A DNA stretch of 64,000 nucleotides from CBDDKU01 sp965230375. Its GTDB lineage: Bacteria; Bacteroidota; Bacteroidia; Flavobacteriales_D; Cryomorphaceae. A program made the position numbers and the translations under genes. Below are positions 17,325 to 26,140 of this stretch, piece after piece (position 1 is the first letter of the stretch; every line of letters begins with the position of its first letter). The stretch covers positions 1 to 64,000 of the forward strand of contig CBDDKU010000027.1 of NCBI GenBank assembly GCA_965230375.1, in the 5' to 3' direction. Below the pieces are notes generated by a model. That model saw only the letters and a program-made list of their open reading frames with translations, was not told where the DNA came from and did no database searches.

Positions 17325-20300
17325 TATCTCAATAGGGTTATATCGCCAACTTTGGTGACTTCATTTCCGTCGGCAAATACAAAGTCAATTCGGTAGACGT
17401 ACACGTCCATGGGGCAGGGTTTATCGCGGTAAGTACCGTTCCAGCCTTTGCCTAGCTCCGTGGTTTCGAAAATCATCTCACCCCAACGGTTGAAAATGCT
17501 CATTCTAATTTCTTCGACGTATTCTGAGAAAGGGTAGAACACGGTATTTGTCAGGCTAGTCGGATCGTAGTAAGGGTTGTCACCACCATCACCGGGGGTA
17601 AAGGCATTGGGAATGGTGATGTCGTATTCTACTTCAATTTCGATCCATTGGGTGATGCTATCAGCACAGCCAAACTCATTTTCGACGAATAGCTCAATGG
17701 GGTAAATTCCCGTGTCGGGAAAAGTATAAGAAATGAGATTTTCATTCTCGAAAGTCTCCCCATTAATAGTCCAGATATTCAAGGTGCTTCCCTCACCTTG
17801 GTCGGTGAAGTTGATATTCGGGTCTTCGATATCGGCCGTCCAAGGCGACGCCAGGAAGCTGGCAATAGGAAGCTCATACACTTCCACTGGAATTGAATTA
17901 GAGCTAGTCGCCGTACAACCGTCGTCGGTAGTGATTTCCAGGTAAACTTCGTAAACACCGGGTTCCGTAATCGTAAAGTTTGCCGGGTTTCCGAAGTAAG
18001 TTTCTCCATTCGTAAAGTTCCAGGTGTAGCTGTAATCTGTCGATACGTTTATGGTATCCATCAAGATCGCTTCCAGCGGACTACATCCACTGATCAGGAC
18101 ATCGGGCAGAATGACTTCCGGGAGTTCGAATACATCGATTTGAACTGAGTCGGTGATAGCGTTTCCACATTCATCTTGTACTGTGAGTAGGTAGGTAACT
18201 GAATTTTCTGGGGTGATGGTCGTTGGACCAGTTTCTTCGATATCCAAAGAACTCCATTGATAAACGTAAGGCGGGTAGGCACCTGAATAGGTAGCCATGA
18301 TATCTACAGGTTCGCCGGGGCAAACTGCGGTGTCATTACTGATCACCAGTTGGTCGGGGAACATATTGATCACTTCCACACCAATTTCAGCGGTAGAAGA
18401 TGCACATCCATTTTCGTCTTCCGCGAAAACGGTAAAGATGGTGTCATTTTCGGCTAATACCATCTGGTTTGACCCTTGATCGGAAGTATGACTCCAGTTG
18501 TAGGTGAGTGCTCCAGTTCCGCCTTCAGCATTGGCAAACAGGTCGAGTTCAGATCCGTAGCAAATCAACGTGTCAGAGATAGCCGAAATCATTATTTCTT
18601 CTGGTTCAGCAATGGTGAACTCCGCTTGGGAAGAGCAACCATTGGCATCTTCCACTACGACTGCGTAATCTCCTGGAGCCAGGCCTTCTGGATTGTTTCC
18701 ATGATCCTGTCCATCTGACCAAGTATAGCTGTATACTGGCGTTCCATTGGTCGCATTTATTCCTGCCGACCCGTCGTTAAGTCCAAAACACGTTACGTCT
18801 GAAATTGACTCAACTGTAGCTTCGGGGTTTTCCCAGACGGTGACAGGAATATCGGCCGTGACTTCATTGCCACAATTGTCCGTGACCACTACCGTGTAGA
18901 CCGTCGAAGTATTCGGAGAGACGCTATGCGGCCCTGCAGTGTTGGGCAGGCCGTTGTTCCATATAAACTGGTAGGGCGGATATTCGCCGTGGTAGCGGGC
19001 ACCTAGACTGATTTCAGTTCCCTGACAAGCCGAAATAGCCGCAGTGGTTTCCAGTGAATCAGGGTGCATGGTTATGACATCAATAGCTATGCTAACGCTA
19101 TCGGTGGTACACCCGTTTTCGTCAGCGGCGTAGACAAGGTATGTCGCATCGCTATCGGGTGAAACGGTTAAGTTTCCATCATTTGAAGTAGATCCACTCC
19201 AATAGTATGTAAAATCTCCAGTACCACCCGTTGCTTCGGCAATCAGGTCGGCATCAGTACCTAAGCAAATAGTTGTATTTGCACTAGCCGTGATCGAAAC
19301 CAGGTCTGGCTCGATGATTTCAAATGTGGTATCGGCTTGACATCCGTTTGCGTCCGTGATTTCGATGGTGTAGGTGCCAGAGTCCAAATCTGAAGCCACA
19401 GTACCGTGGTCTATTCCATCCGACCAAGTGAACGTGTAGGGAGGAGATCCGCCTGAAACGTTGAGCTCCACAGATCCATCTCCTTCACCAAAACAAGAGA
19501 TGTTTTCATATTCAGAAAAGGAGATGTCGATATCGTCATAAAACGCCACATTGACTGAGTACAGGGTGTCGCAGGAAGGACCACCGGATATCAGGACATC
19601 GAAGGTTCCTTCGGCAGTAACGATGTTTCCATCGGGGAGTTGGTACCAATCACCCGAACACATTTCCACATCAATGGGAATCTGGATTGGTGAACTCACC
19701 GTCAGGTTGACATTGTAAATACTATCACACCCGTGTATGGTTTGGTACGAAACCGTATAGTTTCCCGTTGTGGACACTTCGGTACCATCGGGGAGGGTAT
19801 AGGTTTGGTTCTGACAAATTTGTGGATTTAGGTCAAAGCTGTAGACCGGATACTCCACAAGGTTGACTGTGACAGTGCTATCGCAATCGCCTAGAGTTTG
19901 GTAGGTGAAATTGTAGGTTCCCGGGGCCGAGACTGTTGAGTTGTCAGGAAGGGTGTAGGTCTCTCCCGGACAAAAACCATCAGCGATGGTGGTGTTGTAT
20001 TCGGCATCGAGGACATCAATGCACTGGGTTTCCGTATCGCCGTTGGCATCTGTGATGGTCACGCAGTACGATCCCGCACAGAGATTCGTGGCAGTTTGAG
20101 TTGTTTGATCTTGCACATCGTCCCACAAGTAGGTGTACGGACCTAGTCCGCCAGTGGGGTTGGCCGTTGCCGTACCGTTGCATATCAGGAAGTTTGGATC
20201 AATACAGGTAGAGTTGCACGTGGCATAGGTAGGCGTGCCCTGAGCATCCCAGGCTCCGCCATCCGGAATCCGTCTTAAACTTTGGCCCTGGTAAGTGGCT

Positions 20301-21013
20301 GCCGAAACGGGTAGGATGTATTCTTTTCGGTCGGCTGGAAATTCGTCGTAATTGGGGAGTAATCCGCTGTAGGAGCAACCCGGAAGTGCGGGAAGCGGGA
20401 TACAGGGGTATTGATCAGTATTGGATTGGTTGGCCCACGAAACGGCATCTTGGGGTACCCCGTTGTTGTCGTAGAAGGCAAACCATCCACCCGCATTGGG
20501 GAACCACAAGCGATTTCCACCACCAACGCATACGCCAGTTCCATCTACCACAAGCTCCACGACGTTACCGCCATTCTCTACCAGGAGATTTTCCGGTACC
20601 GGATCTGCATTTACACCTCGTATCATGGCAAACCCCGCTGGGGGAACCACAGTACCAGCTGGAATAACATATCCACCGGGATAGGTGCCACCGTCGTTGG
20701 TATTGTTACCTAAGTGGTAGCACGAGATATCAACCGAATTGCAGACGTCGGGATTGTAAAGCTCAATCCACTCACCCGCCTGATTGGAGTTACCGCCCCA
20801 CATTGATCCGTCGTTTGACGAAGGCGAGAGCATTAGTTCGTTGATCAAAATGCTCGGGCCATTGTAGTCACAGGCTATTCCATTACACACGGTATTGTCC
20901 GTGGTGGTAATTGAAACGTCGATTTGACTCAGCACTGTGCGGGGAAGTAGGCTTAGAGCAAAAGGTAGAACTAGTAGATTAAGATAAAGTGTAAATTTTT
21001 TCACCATATCCAT
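17324..21013 (-). CDS. Large surface adhesin with gliding-motility C-terminal domain
   Basis: 1229 residues. A signal peptide ends near 'RTVLSQ'. Residues about 50-160 form a lamin-tail-like domain ('ILINELMLSPSSNDGSMWGGNSNQAGEWIELYNP'). It is followed by repeated SprB/PKD-type beta domains, with the recurring pattern 'CFGEGDGSVELNVSGGSPPYTFTWSDG...TYTIEITDANGC' appearing at least three times. A PKD-like 'TWNFTNGETYFGNPANF' segment comes later. The last 90 residues ('PNAFTPGDGGDNPYYDP...MSIFNRWGEMIFET...GWNGTYRDKPCPMDVYVYRIDF') are the type B gliding-motility-associated T9SS domain. It is secreted and held at the surface, probably with help from the coupled PorP/SprF protein. Confidence 0.93.
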   Translation of the reverse strand: MDMVKKFTLYLNLLVLPFALSLLPRTVLSQIDVSITTTDNTVCNGIACDYNGPSILINELMLSPSSNDGSMWGGNSNQAGEWIELYNPDVCNSVDISCYHLGNNTNDGGTYPGGYVIPAGTVVPPAGFAMIRGVNADPVPENLLVENGGNVVELVVDGTGVCVGGGNRLWFPNAGGWFAFYDNNGVPQDAVSWANQSNTDQYPCIPLPALPGCSYSGLLPNYDEFPADRKEYILPVSAATYQGQSLRRIPDGGAWDAQGTPTYATCNSTCIDPNFLICNGTATANPTGGLGPYTYLWDDVQDQTTQTATNLCAGSYCVTITDANGDTETQCIDVLDAEYNTTIADGFCPGETYTLPDNSTVSAPGTYNFTYQTLGDCDSTVTVNLVEYPVYSFDLNPQICQNQTYTLPDGTEVSTTGNYTVSYQTIHGCDSIYNVNLTVSSPIQIPIDVEMCSGDWYQLPDGNIVTAEGTFDVLISGGPSCDTLYSVNVAFYDDIDISFSEYENISCFGEGDGSVELNVSGGSPPYTFTWSDGIDHGTVASDLDSGTYTIEITDANGCQADTTFEIIEPDLVSITASANTTICLGTDADLIAEATGGTGDFTYYWSGSTSNDGNLTVSPDSDATYLVYAADENGCTTDSVSIAIDVITMHPDSLETTAAISACQGTEISLGARYHGEYPPYQFIWNNGLPNTAGPHSVSPNTSTVYTVVVTDNCGNEVTADIPVTVWENPEATVESISDVTCFGLNDGSAGINATNGTPVYSYTWSDGQDHGNNPEGLAPGDYAVVVEDANGCSSQAEFTIAEPEEIMISAISDTLICYGSELDLFANAEGGTGALTYNWSHTSDQGSNQMVLAENDTIFTVFAEDENGCASSTAEIGVEVINMFPDQLVISNDTAVCPGEPVDIMATYSGAYPPYVYQWSSLDIEETGPTTITPENSVTYLLTVQDECGNAITDSVQIDVFELPEVILPDVLISGCSPLEAILMDTINVSTDYSYTWNFTNGETYFGNPANFTITEPGVYEVYLEITTDDGCTATSSNSIPVEVYELPIASFLASPWTADIEDPNINFTDQGEGSTLNIWTINGETFENENLISYTFPDTGIYPIELFVENEFGCADSITQWIEIEVEYDITIPNAFTPGDGGDNPYYDPTSLTNTVFYPFSEYVEEIRMSIFNRWGEMIFETTELGKGWNGTYRDKPCPMDVYVYRIDFVFADGNEVTKVGDITLLR

Positions 21014-21285
21014 CGATTTATAGATAGTTCTACGTGAAAAAATGGGTAAGGTTATGCTCTGAAAGCCTTTGTGGGCTTGGTTTTTTGCAGTCCGTTAACG
21101 AACAGAAGGTTAGAGGGGTGAATTTTTTTGGATGGGAGGTGTTTATTGGATGATTCTTCCCACGAAACCACGAGATACGCCTTCGGCTATTCGCGCGATA
21201 GCGGGAAACCGAATTATAAATCAGTTTGCAAATTCAGTGTAGCAGGGAAATAGAATCATGAGTTCTGTCGAATTCAAGAACCGGT

Positions 21286-22530
21286 TTACCCTCCAAACCG
21301 GAGTATAAGAAAAGCGATTGCCAAAACACTTAGAATGGTTATGGATGTGATCGCGTAGCGGTTTTCACCTGGTGTCCAGCGGTTTTGAATGGGGAGGGAA
21401 TCCAGATTCATAGCCCTGTAGTTTAGGAAAGCGAAAATGGGCGATGTGCAAAAGGAAAGGAAGGTTGCGATGTCGACCATGGTCACCATGGCTGGGCCCC
21501 AAAGATAGAGCAGGGCAAAGCTTCCCAAAGCGAGAATTCGGATGCTAATTCCGTAGATCGACTTCTTTTGATCGGGTTTCCATACGAGCCAGAGTTCATT
21601 GAGCGATCGCGGAATGGCATCGAGGCAGGTGAGTGTCGTTGAAATCATGGTGGTGAGTGCGGCGATACCTACAATCCAGAATGCCCAATCGCCGAGCTGC
21701 ATGGTATAAACGCTAAGCAGTCGCTGACTGAAATGCACACCCGAATCGGGCAGGGGCTCTGGGTGTCCGTGAAGGACAAGGGCTCCGAGTCCGAGGAAAA
21801 AGACCCCGACCACCATGGTGCCCCAGTAGCCAATTTTGAAATCGCGATCGGCGGCTTTTTGATCGTAGTAAGCGCCAGCGACAGCCATTTTTTCTTCCGT
21901 CCAGATGCTATGCCACACCGATAAGTCGAGCGGGGCGGGCATCCATCCCATCAATTTGACAAGCATCATGAGAAAGACTCCATCTAAAACGGGCGACTCT
22001 GCGAGTTGGCTCCAAGCTGGAGGGTCGGCCCAGGCGCTCGCGAATGCCATAACCGTAGAGATGGTCAGGACCAGAATTACTGCCGACATTATTTTCTCCA
22101 ACCAGGCATAGCGACCAAATAGGAGTATTGCGACGCTCAAGACCAGGTATGATAAGGTGAGAAGGGCGGGAGAGATGTTGATTTGAAAGACGTAGGCCAC
22201 TAAGCCCACCGATACAGCTGTAATGGCCGCGATAATGGTAAACATCGTAGCCACAGTGATCAGAAAGTAGAGTAGGAGTGCCCAGTTGCCAATTCGTTTG
22301 TACCCACTTATCAGGCTTTCTTTTGCCGAGATCGCGTAAGCAGATCCGGCTTTGAAGAAAGGGTATTTTACTAGGTGAATTCCGATTATGGCAATAACGG
22401 GTAGCCATCCGTAATCGGCTCCTGCCCGAGTAGATTGGATAAGGTGGGAAACGCCGATAGCCGCTCCGGCGTAGAGCATTCCGGGGCCGAGGAGATAGAT
22501 GTATTGTTTGATTTTGTAGAGGGTGGTCAC
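21286..22530 (-). CDS. Divergent Nramp-like transporter lacking the DPGN metal site
   Basis: 414 residues with about 11 transmembrane helices. The overall fold and segments such as 'YIYLLGPGMLYAGAAIGVSHLIQSTRAGADYG' match the Nramp family (TM1). The canonical DPGN metal-binding motif is replaced by GVSH, and TM6, normally MPHN or similar, reads 'WMPAPLDLSVWHS'. Such proteins are annotated as Nramp family divalent metal transporters in Bacteroidota, but loss of the Asp and Asn ligands argues for a different substrate or mechanism. Inner membrane. It is a single gene, with no visible metal-responsive operator. Confidence 0.8.
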   Translation of the reverse strand: MTTLYKIKQYIYLLGPGMLYAGAAIGVSHLIQSTRAGADYGWLPVIAIIGIHLVKYPFFKAGSAYAISAKESLISGYKRIGNWALLLYFLITVATMFTIIAAITAVSVGLVAYVFQINISPALLTLSYLVLSVAILLFGRYAWLEKIMSAVILVLTISTVMAFASAWADPPAWSQLAESPVLDGVFLMMLVKLMGWMPAPLDLSVWHSIWTEEKMAVAGAYYDQKAADRDFKIGYWGTMVVGVFFLGLGALVLHGHPEPLPDSGVHFSQRLLSVYTMQLGDWAFWIVGIAALTTMISTTLTCLDAIPRSLNELWLVWKPDQKKSIYGISIRILALGSFALLYLWGPAMVTMVDIATFLSFCTSPIFAFLNYRAMNLDSLPIQNRWTPGENRYAITSITILSVLAIAFLILRFGG

Positions 22531-22756
22531 GGATGGAAAGATAGAATTATTCTTTTTTGATAGGTCAACTGGGAATCGAGTTGGTCAAGATTGAAACATC
22601 TAAGATCGCCGACTTTTAAATTCAGAAGAGCTATTAGGAAAAGGATGGAGCACTCGCATAACTACTGTAATGGATGAACTATTTCAAGACAAGAGTTGCA
22701 CTTATCAATCGAATGCTCCTGATGGGGATAAAGCGGGGGTCTCAAATTCTTCTTTT

Positions 22757-22820
22757 CCTTTTGTCTATGCTGCGCCGACGGCAAGCCTTTGGCGACCGAT
22801 GGGAAACAAAAGGAACAAAA
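22757..22820. repeat. Opening hairpin of the 260-bp repeat, partial copy C
   Basis: It carries the same CCTTTTGTCT...AGGAACAAAA hairpin as copies A, B and D, with a GACGGCAAGCCTTTGGC loop like copy B. The sequence then departs into unrelated DNA with TTCCCTGTTTTCCC and several inverted GC-rich segments. The 22531-23030 gap holds no convincing gene. Confidence 0.6.
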
Positions 22821-23030
22821 ATTCCCTGTTTTCCCAAAGGTGCTTCTCCAGGCCGTTTGTAGAATTTAACGGCCTTCCAAAACGCGAAGCAAATTTTTCG
22901 CTCCACTCCGGTCGTCTGCAAAATTTGCTTTCACTGCACTGGTGGGAAAACTCCAAATCCGTTAACTACCTCAGATATTGGGAGTCATTTGAAAAGAGTC
23001 TTGGTTTTTGCTCAAGGTGGATCAGTACAA

Positions 23031-23071
23031 TAAAAAAAGCGATCCGGATTCTTCCAGACCGCTTTTTTTGA
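23031..23071. terminator. Bidirectional terminator after ssb
   Basis: AAAAAAAGCGATCCGG and CCAGACCGCTTTTTTT form an imperfect stem with A and T runs on both sides. It lies 19 bases beyond the ssb stop. Confidence 0.85.
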
Positions 23072-23089
23072 ACTTAGGGGTTGGCGAGA

Positions 23090-23431
23090 CTATTCACCTT
23101 TCTTCCCGAAGAGCAAGAACTGGTCTACCCGCACTTCGGTAGCGTATCGCTTGTTGCCGTCTTTGTCTTCGTAAGAGCGGCTAGTCAGCTTCCCTTCGAT
23201 GGCTACTTCTTTTCCTTTAGCCAGGAGTTTCTGAGCCAACTCGGCTGTCTTGTTCCAAGCCACGAGTGTGTGCCATTGGGTGTCTTGTACTTTTTGTCCG
23301 TCGGCACCTTTGTAGGAGTTGTCGGTGGCGAGTGAGAAGCGCGTCATCACGGTTCCGTTATCAAAATTGCGCGTTTCAGGATCCATTCCTAGTCTTCCGA
23401 TGAGTTGTACTCTGTTTACTAAATTTTGCAT
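23090..23431 (-). CDS. ssb: Single-stranded DNA-binding protein, short form
   Basis: 113 residues, only the OB fold: 'MQNLVNRVQLIGRLGMDPETRNFDNGTVMTRFSLATDNSYKG', 'TQWHTLVAWNKTAELAQKLLAKGKEVAIEGKLTSRSYEDKDGNKRYATEV'. The flexible linker and acidic DDDIPF-type tip that recruits partner proteins are absent, so it ends '...FGKKGE'. It binds single-stranded DNA as a tetramer. It may be an accessory SSB, with the main one elsewhere. Upstream (23577-23630) is a helically phased CGTTTA repeat array that could act on its promoter. Confidence 0.92.
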   Translation of the reverse strand: MQNLVNRVQLIGRLGMDPETRNFDNGTVMTRFSLATDNSYKGADGQKVQDTQWHTLVAWNKTAELAQKLLAKGKEVAIEGKLTSRSYEDKDGNKRYATEVRVDQFLLFGKKGE

Positions 23432-23576
23432 GTCTTCAACAATTTAAGCGCGGGCTTTACTCAGTGTTTGATTGGCATCACCCGCAGATGATTAATGGTT
23501 TTGATTTTGTTTTGTCTTTCGGTCAGGCCTGTTTTCGATCGACATGACAAAGGTGGGGGGAGTGGAAAGAGCTAGC

Positions 23577-23630
23577 CGTTTATTAGGCGTTTACTTGCGT
23601 TTATTAAACGTTTGTAAACGTTTATAAACA
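23577..23630. repeat. Helically phased CGTTTA repeat array
   Basis: CGTTT begins at 23577, 23588, 23598, 23609 and 23619, that is every 10-11 bases, ending in a GTTTATAAAC palindrome. The same GTTTATAAACG unit forms arrays in the cassette leaders at 35.2, 42.8, 56.2 and 58.6 kb. It lies about 150 bases upstream of ssb and may be a multi-site protein-binding region. Confidence 0.7.
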
Positions 23631-23735
23631 CTTATTTGGTTGGTTTTGCTGGGGAATCGGTTGGAATGTGAAATTCTAGTAGGGTTCAATAATTCGGCAT
23701 CAAGTAAGCTTAAATCAATCGTTTTCTTTCCTTTC

Positions 23736-23993
23736 CCTTTTGTCTTGATACAAAAGGGACAAAAGATCATGGCTGTCATTTTATTTCTTGAAACTCTGAA
23801 AAACACTTCAGCGCCTTACCCAAACTCGGATACGGCATTCGCGAAAGCATAGCTTTCGATGCCTGACCTCTACATGAGTGCGGCGGACTTTCGCTTTTTT
23901 TCGTGTTTCTTAGAAATAAAATTAAGGCCGAAAGTTGGCTCACGACTTTAATTACGATTCTGTTTATGTGATTATTGCAAGCTGTGAGCCAAT
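23736..23993 (+). repeat. 260-bp dispersed repeat, copy D
   Basis: Same element as 2171-2430 and 15879-16170: CCTTTTGTCTTGATACAAAAGG hairpin, GCGCCTTACCCAAACTCGG, and the closing TTGGCTCAC...GTGAGCCAAT inverted repeat. It sits within the 1.37-kb gene-free stretch 23432-24806. Confidence 0.8.
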
Positions 23994-24398
23994 TGGTTCC
24001 AATCCAGCAATATGACTTAATTGCTTGACTCCAACAAACCATCCGTTTCAACCTGTACCAGTTATTATCTGCTGAATGACTTCTGCTAGAGTGACATTGG
24101 TTCACCTAACCTTTTCCCGAATTATAAATCTACTACAAGTCTAAAGGAGTATCACTGAACGACCTGCGGGAGTTCAGAGATGTATCGAGTCCTGATCCCG
24201 ACCGTTAGCGTCGGGGATGGACGGTGTTTATCTATGATAAAGTCTATTGAAGGAAATAGAAAAACGAAGAGAAAAGAAAACGATTCAAGTCAGTTTGCAA
24301 ATCGTTAAAACCATTCTATTTCTCACCACATCCCACCATTCACATTTTCAGCTATAAAAATCTACCATAACAAACATATACCCATCACTTTTTTACCT

Positions 24399-24490
24399 CG
24401 GCGTATCCACGGCGTATCCCCTTAGTTAGTACGGAGATGGTTCGCTTTAGGACCGCCATGCTACCGCCATAGAACCGCCTTAAGACCGCC
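24399..24490. repeat. 11-bp phased repeats (CGGCGTATCC x2, ACCGCC x4)
   Basis: CGGCGTATCC starts at 24399 and 24410. ACCGCC starts at 24452, 24463, 24474 and 24485. Both series have an exact 11-base period. The remainder of 24000-24806 shows no gene. It lies about 320 bases upstream of the serine hydrolase start. Confidence 0.75.
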
Positions 24491-24806
24491 TTAGAGCAAA
24501 ATGGAGCGCAGAGCCCGAATCCGCCGTTATTTTCGGATATGAGAAGGATGAATTTGGGTGGGTAGCCAGCAATTGTGCCGAAAGGATTATTCGTTTATGG
24601 ACAGTTAGAATCACTTGTTGGGTCGGGATTATTGGGATAGTAGGGTTGAGAAGAAAAATGGAGAAGATTAGAAATGAATTCTAATTTTAAGGTGTTTAAA
24701 CCTTGTATAACCAAACCTTTACTTAACTATTGGCTAGCCAGATGAATCTAGTGCGCTATTGGCAGCTAGCCATGTGATCGCCATTTCTTCACCCTAAAAC
24801 CATCTA

Positions 24807-25868
24807 ATGAAAGCAATTGTCACAATCTTAGTTTTCAGTATTTCGCGGTGTGCTTTTGCTCAATACCCACCTATTCCAAATCTCCCAGAAATTTCACTCG
24901 AAAACGCTGGACTTAATGCAGACTCCATCAACGCGCTTGATGATTTTATATCTGACTTTGAGCAAAACGATTTTAGGGGAATGGTCGTCATTAAAGACCA
25001 CCAAATCGCCATAGAATACTTTTACACGAACACGGAAAGGAGCGATATCAATGATGTAAGATCGGCGGGAAAAAGCCTAACTGCCCTGCTTTTAGGAATA
25101 GCCATTGAAGAAGGATTGGTTCAGGATCTGGATGAGAATGTCTATTCCTTCTTTTCAAAAGAAAAGTATCCATCCCTAAATGAAGACCTGAAGCAAGTTA
25201 AGATCAGACACCTTCTTGATATGTCTTCAGGATTGGATGCAGACTCCGACGATTGGATGACGCCCGGTCATGCAGGCAAGTGGATGGATAAAGACGAATG
25301 GACAAGCTATTTGTTGAGTATTGGACTAAAAAGAAGGCCTGGAGAGAAATGGGTTTATGCCGATATAAACTCGGCCTTAATCGGGGCTATCATTGAAGAA
25401 ACATCTGGCATGAGCTTGAATGATTATGCCAAAGAGAGGGTATTCGAGCCCCTCGGGATAAGGAAATACTATTGGTACACCAACCCTTCTAATCAAACGG
25501 TGGCTTCGGGGACACTATTCCTTTCCACCCTCGATTTTGCAAAGTTGGGGGTGCTAGTTGCGAATGAGGGGAAATGGGCCGATCAACAGATTATTCCAGC
25601 TGAATATATCGAATTGCTGATCGCTTCAAAGAGCTTTGAGATTTACGATGTTTGGTGGTACGGGATGTTGTGGTACAAGGATAGTACAAGTATAAAAGGG
25701 AGAGAAGTTGACTATTTGTGGGCCAGCGGCAATGGTGGCAATCACTTGATAGTTGTTCCCGAGGAAGAATTGGTGGTTGCACTCACATCTACGGCTTACG
25801 GTCAAAGAGCGTATATGCATGTGCGATCCAGAGCGGTGATGAACAAGATTTTCAATGCCTTGGAATAA
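24807..25868 (+). CDS. Serine hydrolase, beta-lactamase class C fold
   Basis: 353 residues with a signal peptide ending 'SRCAFAQ'. The class C-type catalytic elements are visible: Ser and Lys of the SxxK motif in 'VRSAGKSLTALLLGIAIEEG' (about residues 90-95), Tyr in 'KWVYADINSALIGAIIEE' (YxN position, with Asp in place of Asn), and a C-terminal 'WASGNGGNHLIVVPEEELVVALTS' in the KTG/HxG position. It is periplasmic or secreted. Family members include esterases and D-amino peptidases; true beta-lactamase activity is not implied. Single gene. Confidence 0.88.
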   Translation: MKAIVTILVFSISRCAFAQYPPIPNLPEISLENAGLNADSINALDDFISDFEQNDFRGMVVIKDHQIAIEYFYTNTERSDINDVRSAGKSLTALLLGIAIEEGLVQDLDENVYSFFSKEKYPSLNEDLKQVKIRHLLDMSSGLDADSDDWMTPGHAGKWMDKDEWTSYLLSIGLKRRPGEKWVYADINSALIGAIIEETSGMSLNDYAKERVFEPLGIRKYYWYTNPSNQTVASGTLFLSTLDFAKLGVLVANEGKWADQQIIPAEYIELLIASKSFEIYDVWWYGMLWYKDSTSIKGREVDYLWASGNGGNHLIVVPEEELVVALTSTAYGQRAYMHVRSRAVMNKIFNALE

Positions 25869-26140
25869 ACCGATAGTTGAGAATTGATCGAAAGGGATAT
25901 GGTCAATTTTTTGAAGCCCTTTCAAGGCTAAGCAATGCCTGTTTATATGCTATTTTCCTTAGCTGGAATAGATAAGGGAACGTATTAATCAAGTATTTTT
26001 AGAAGGTGCCGAGAATTGTGCTGGGTCATTCAAAAAAATTATCAACCCGCATTTTGTGCTGCCTTTTCAACGATTTGTGTTCATCAACGTCATTTTTTAG
26101 TCTTCCTTTTGTAAATTAAATGCATTGAGTAAAATTTGAA

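Noticed and set aside
20386..20713. Plus-strand ORFs inside the adhesin gene
   Set aside because: They are antisense shadows of a clear coding frame with no family likeness.
24807..25868. Antibiotic-resistance beta-lactamase
   Set aside because: The fold is class C-like, but the YxN and KTG positions differ and family members are mostly esterases or peptidases.
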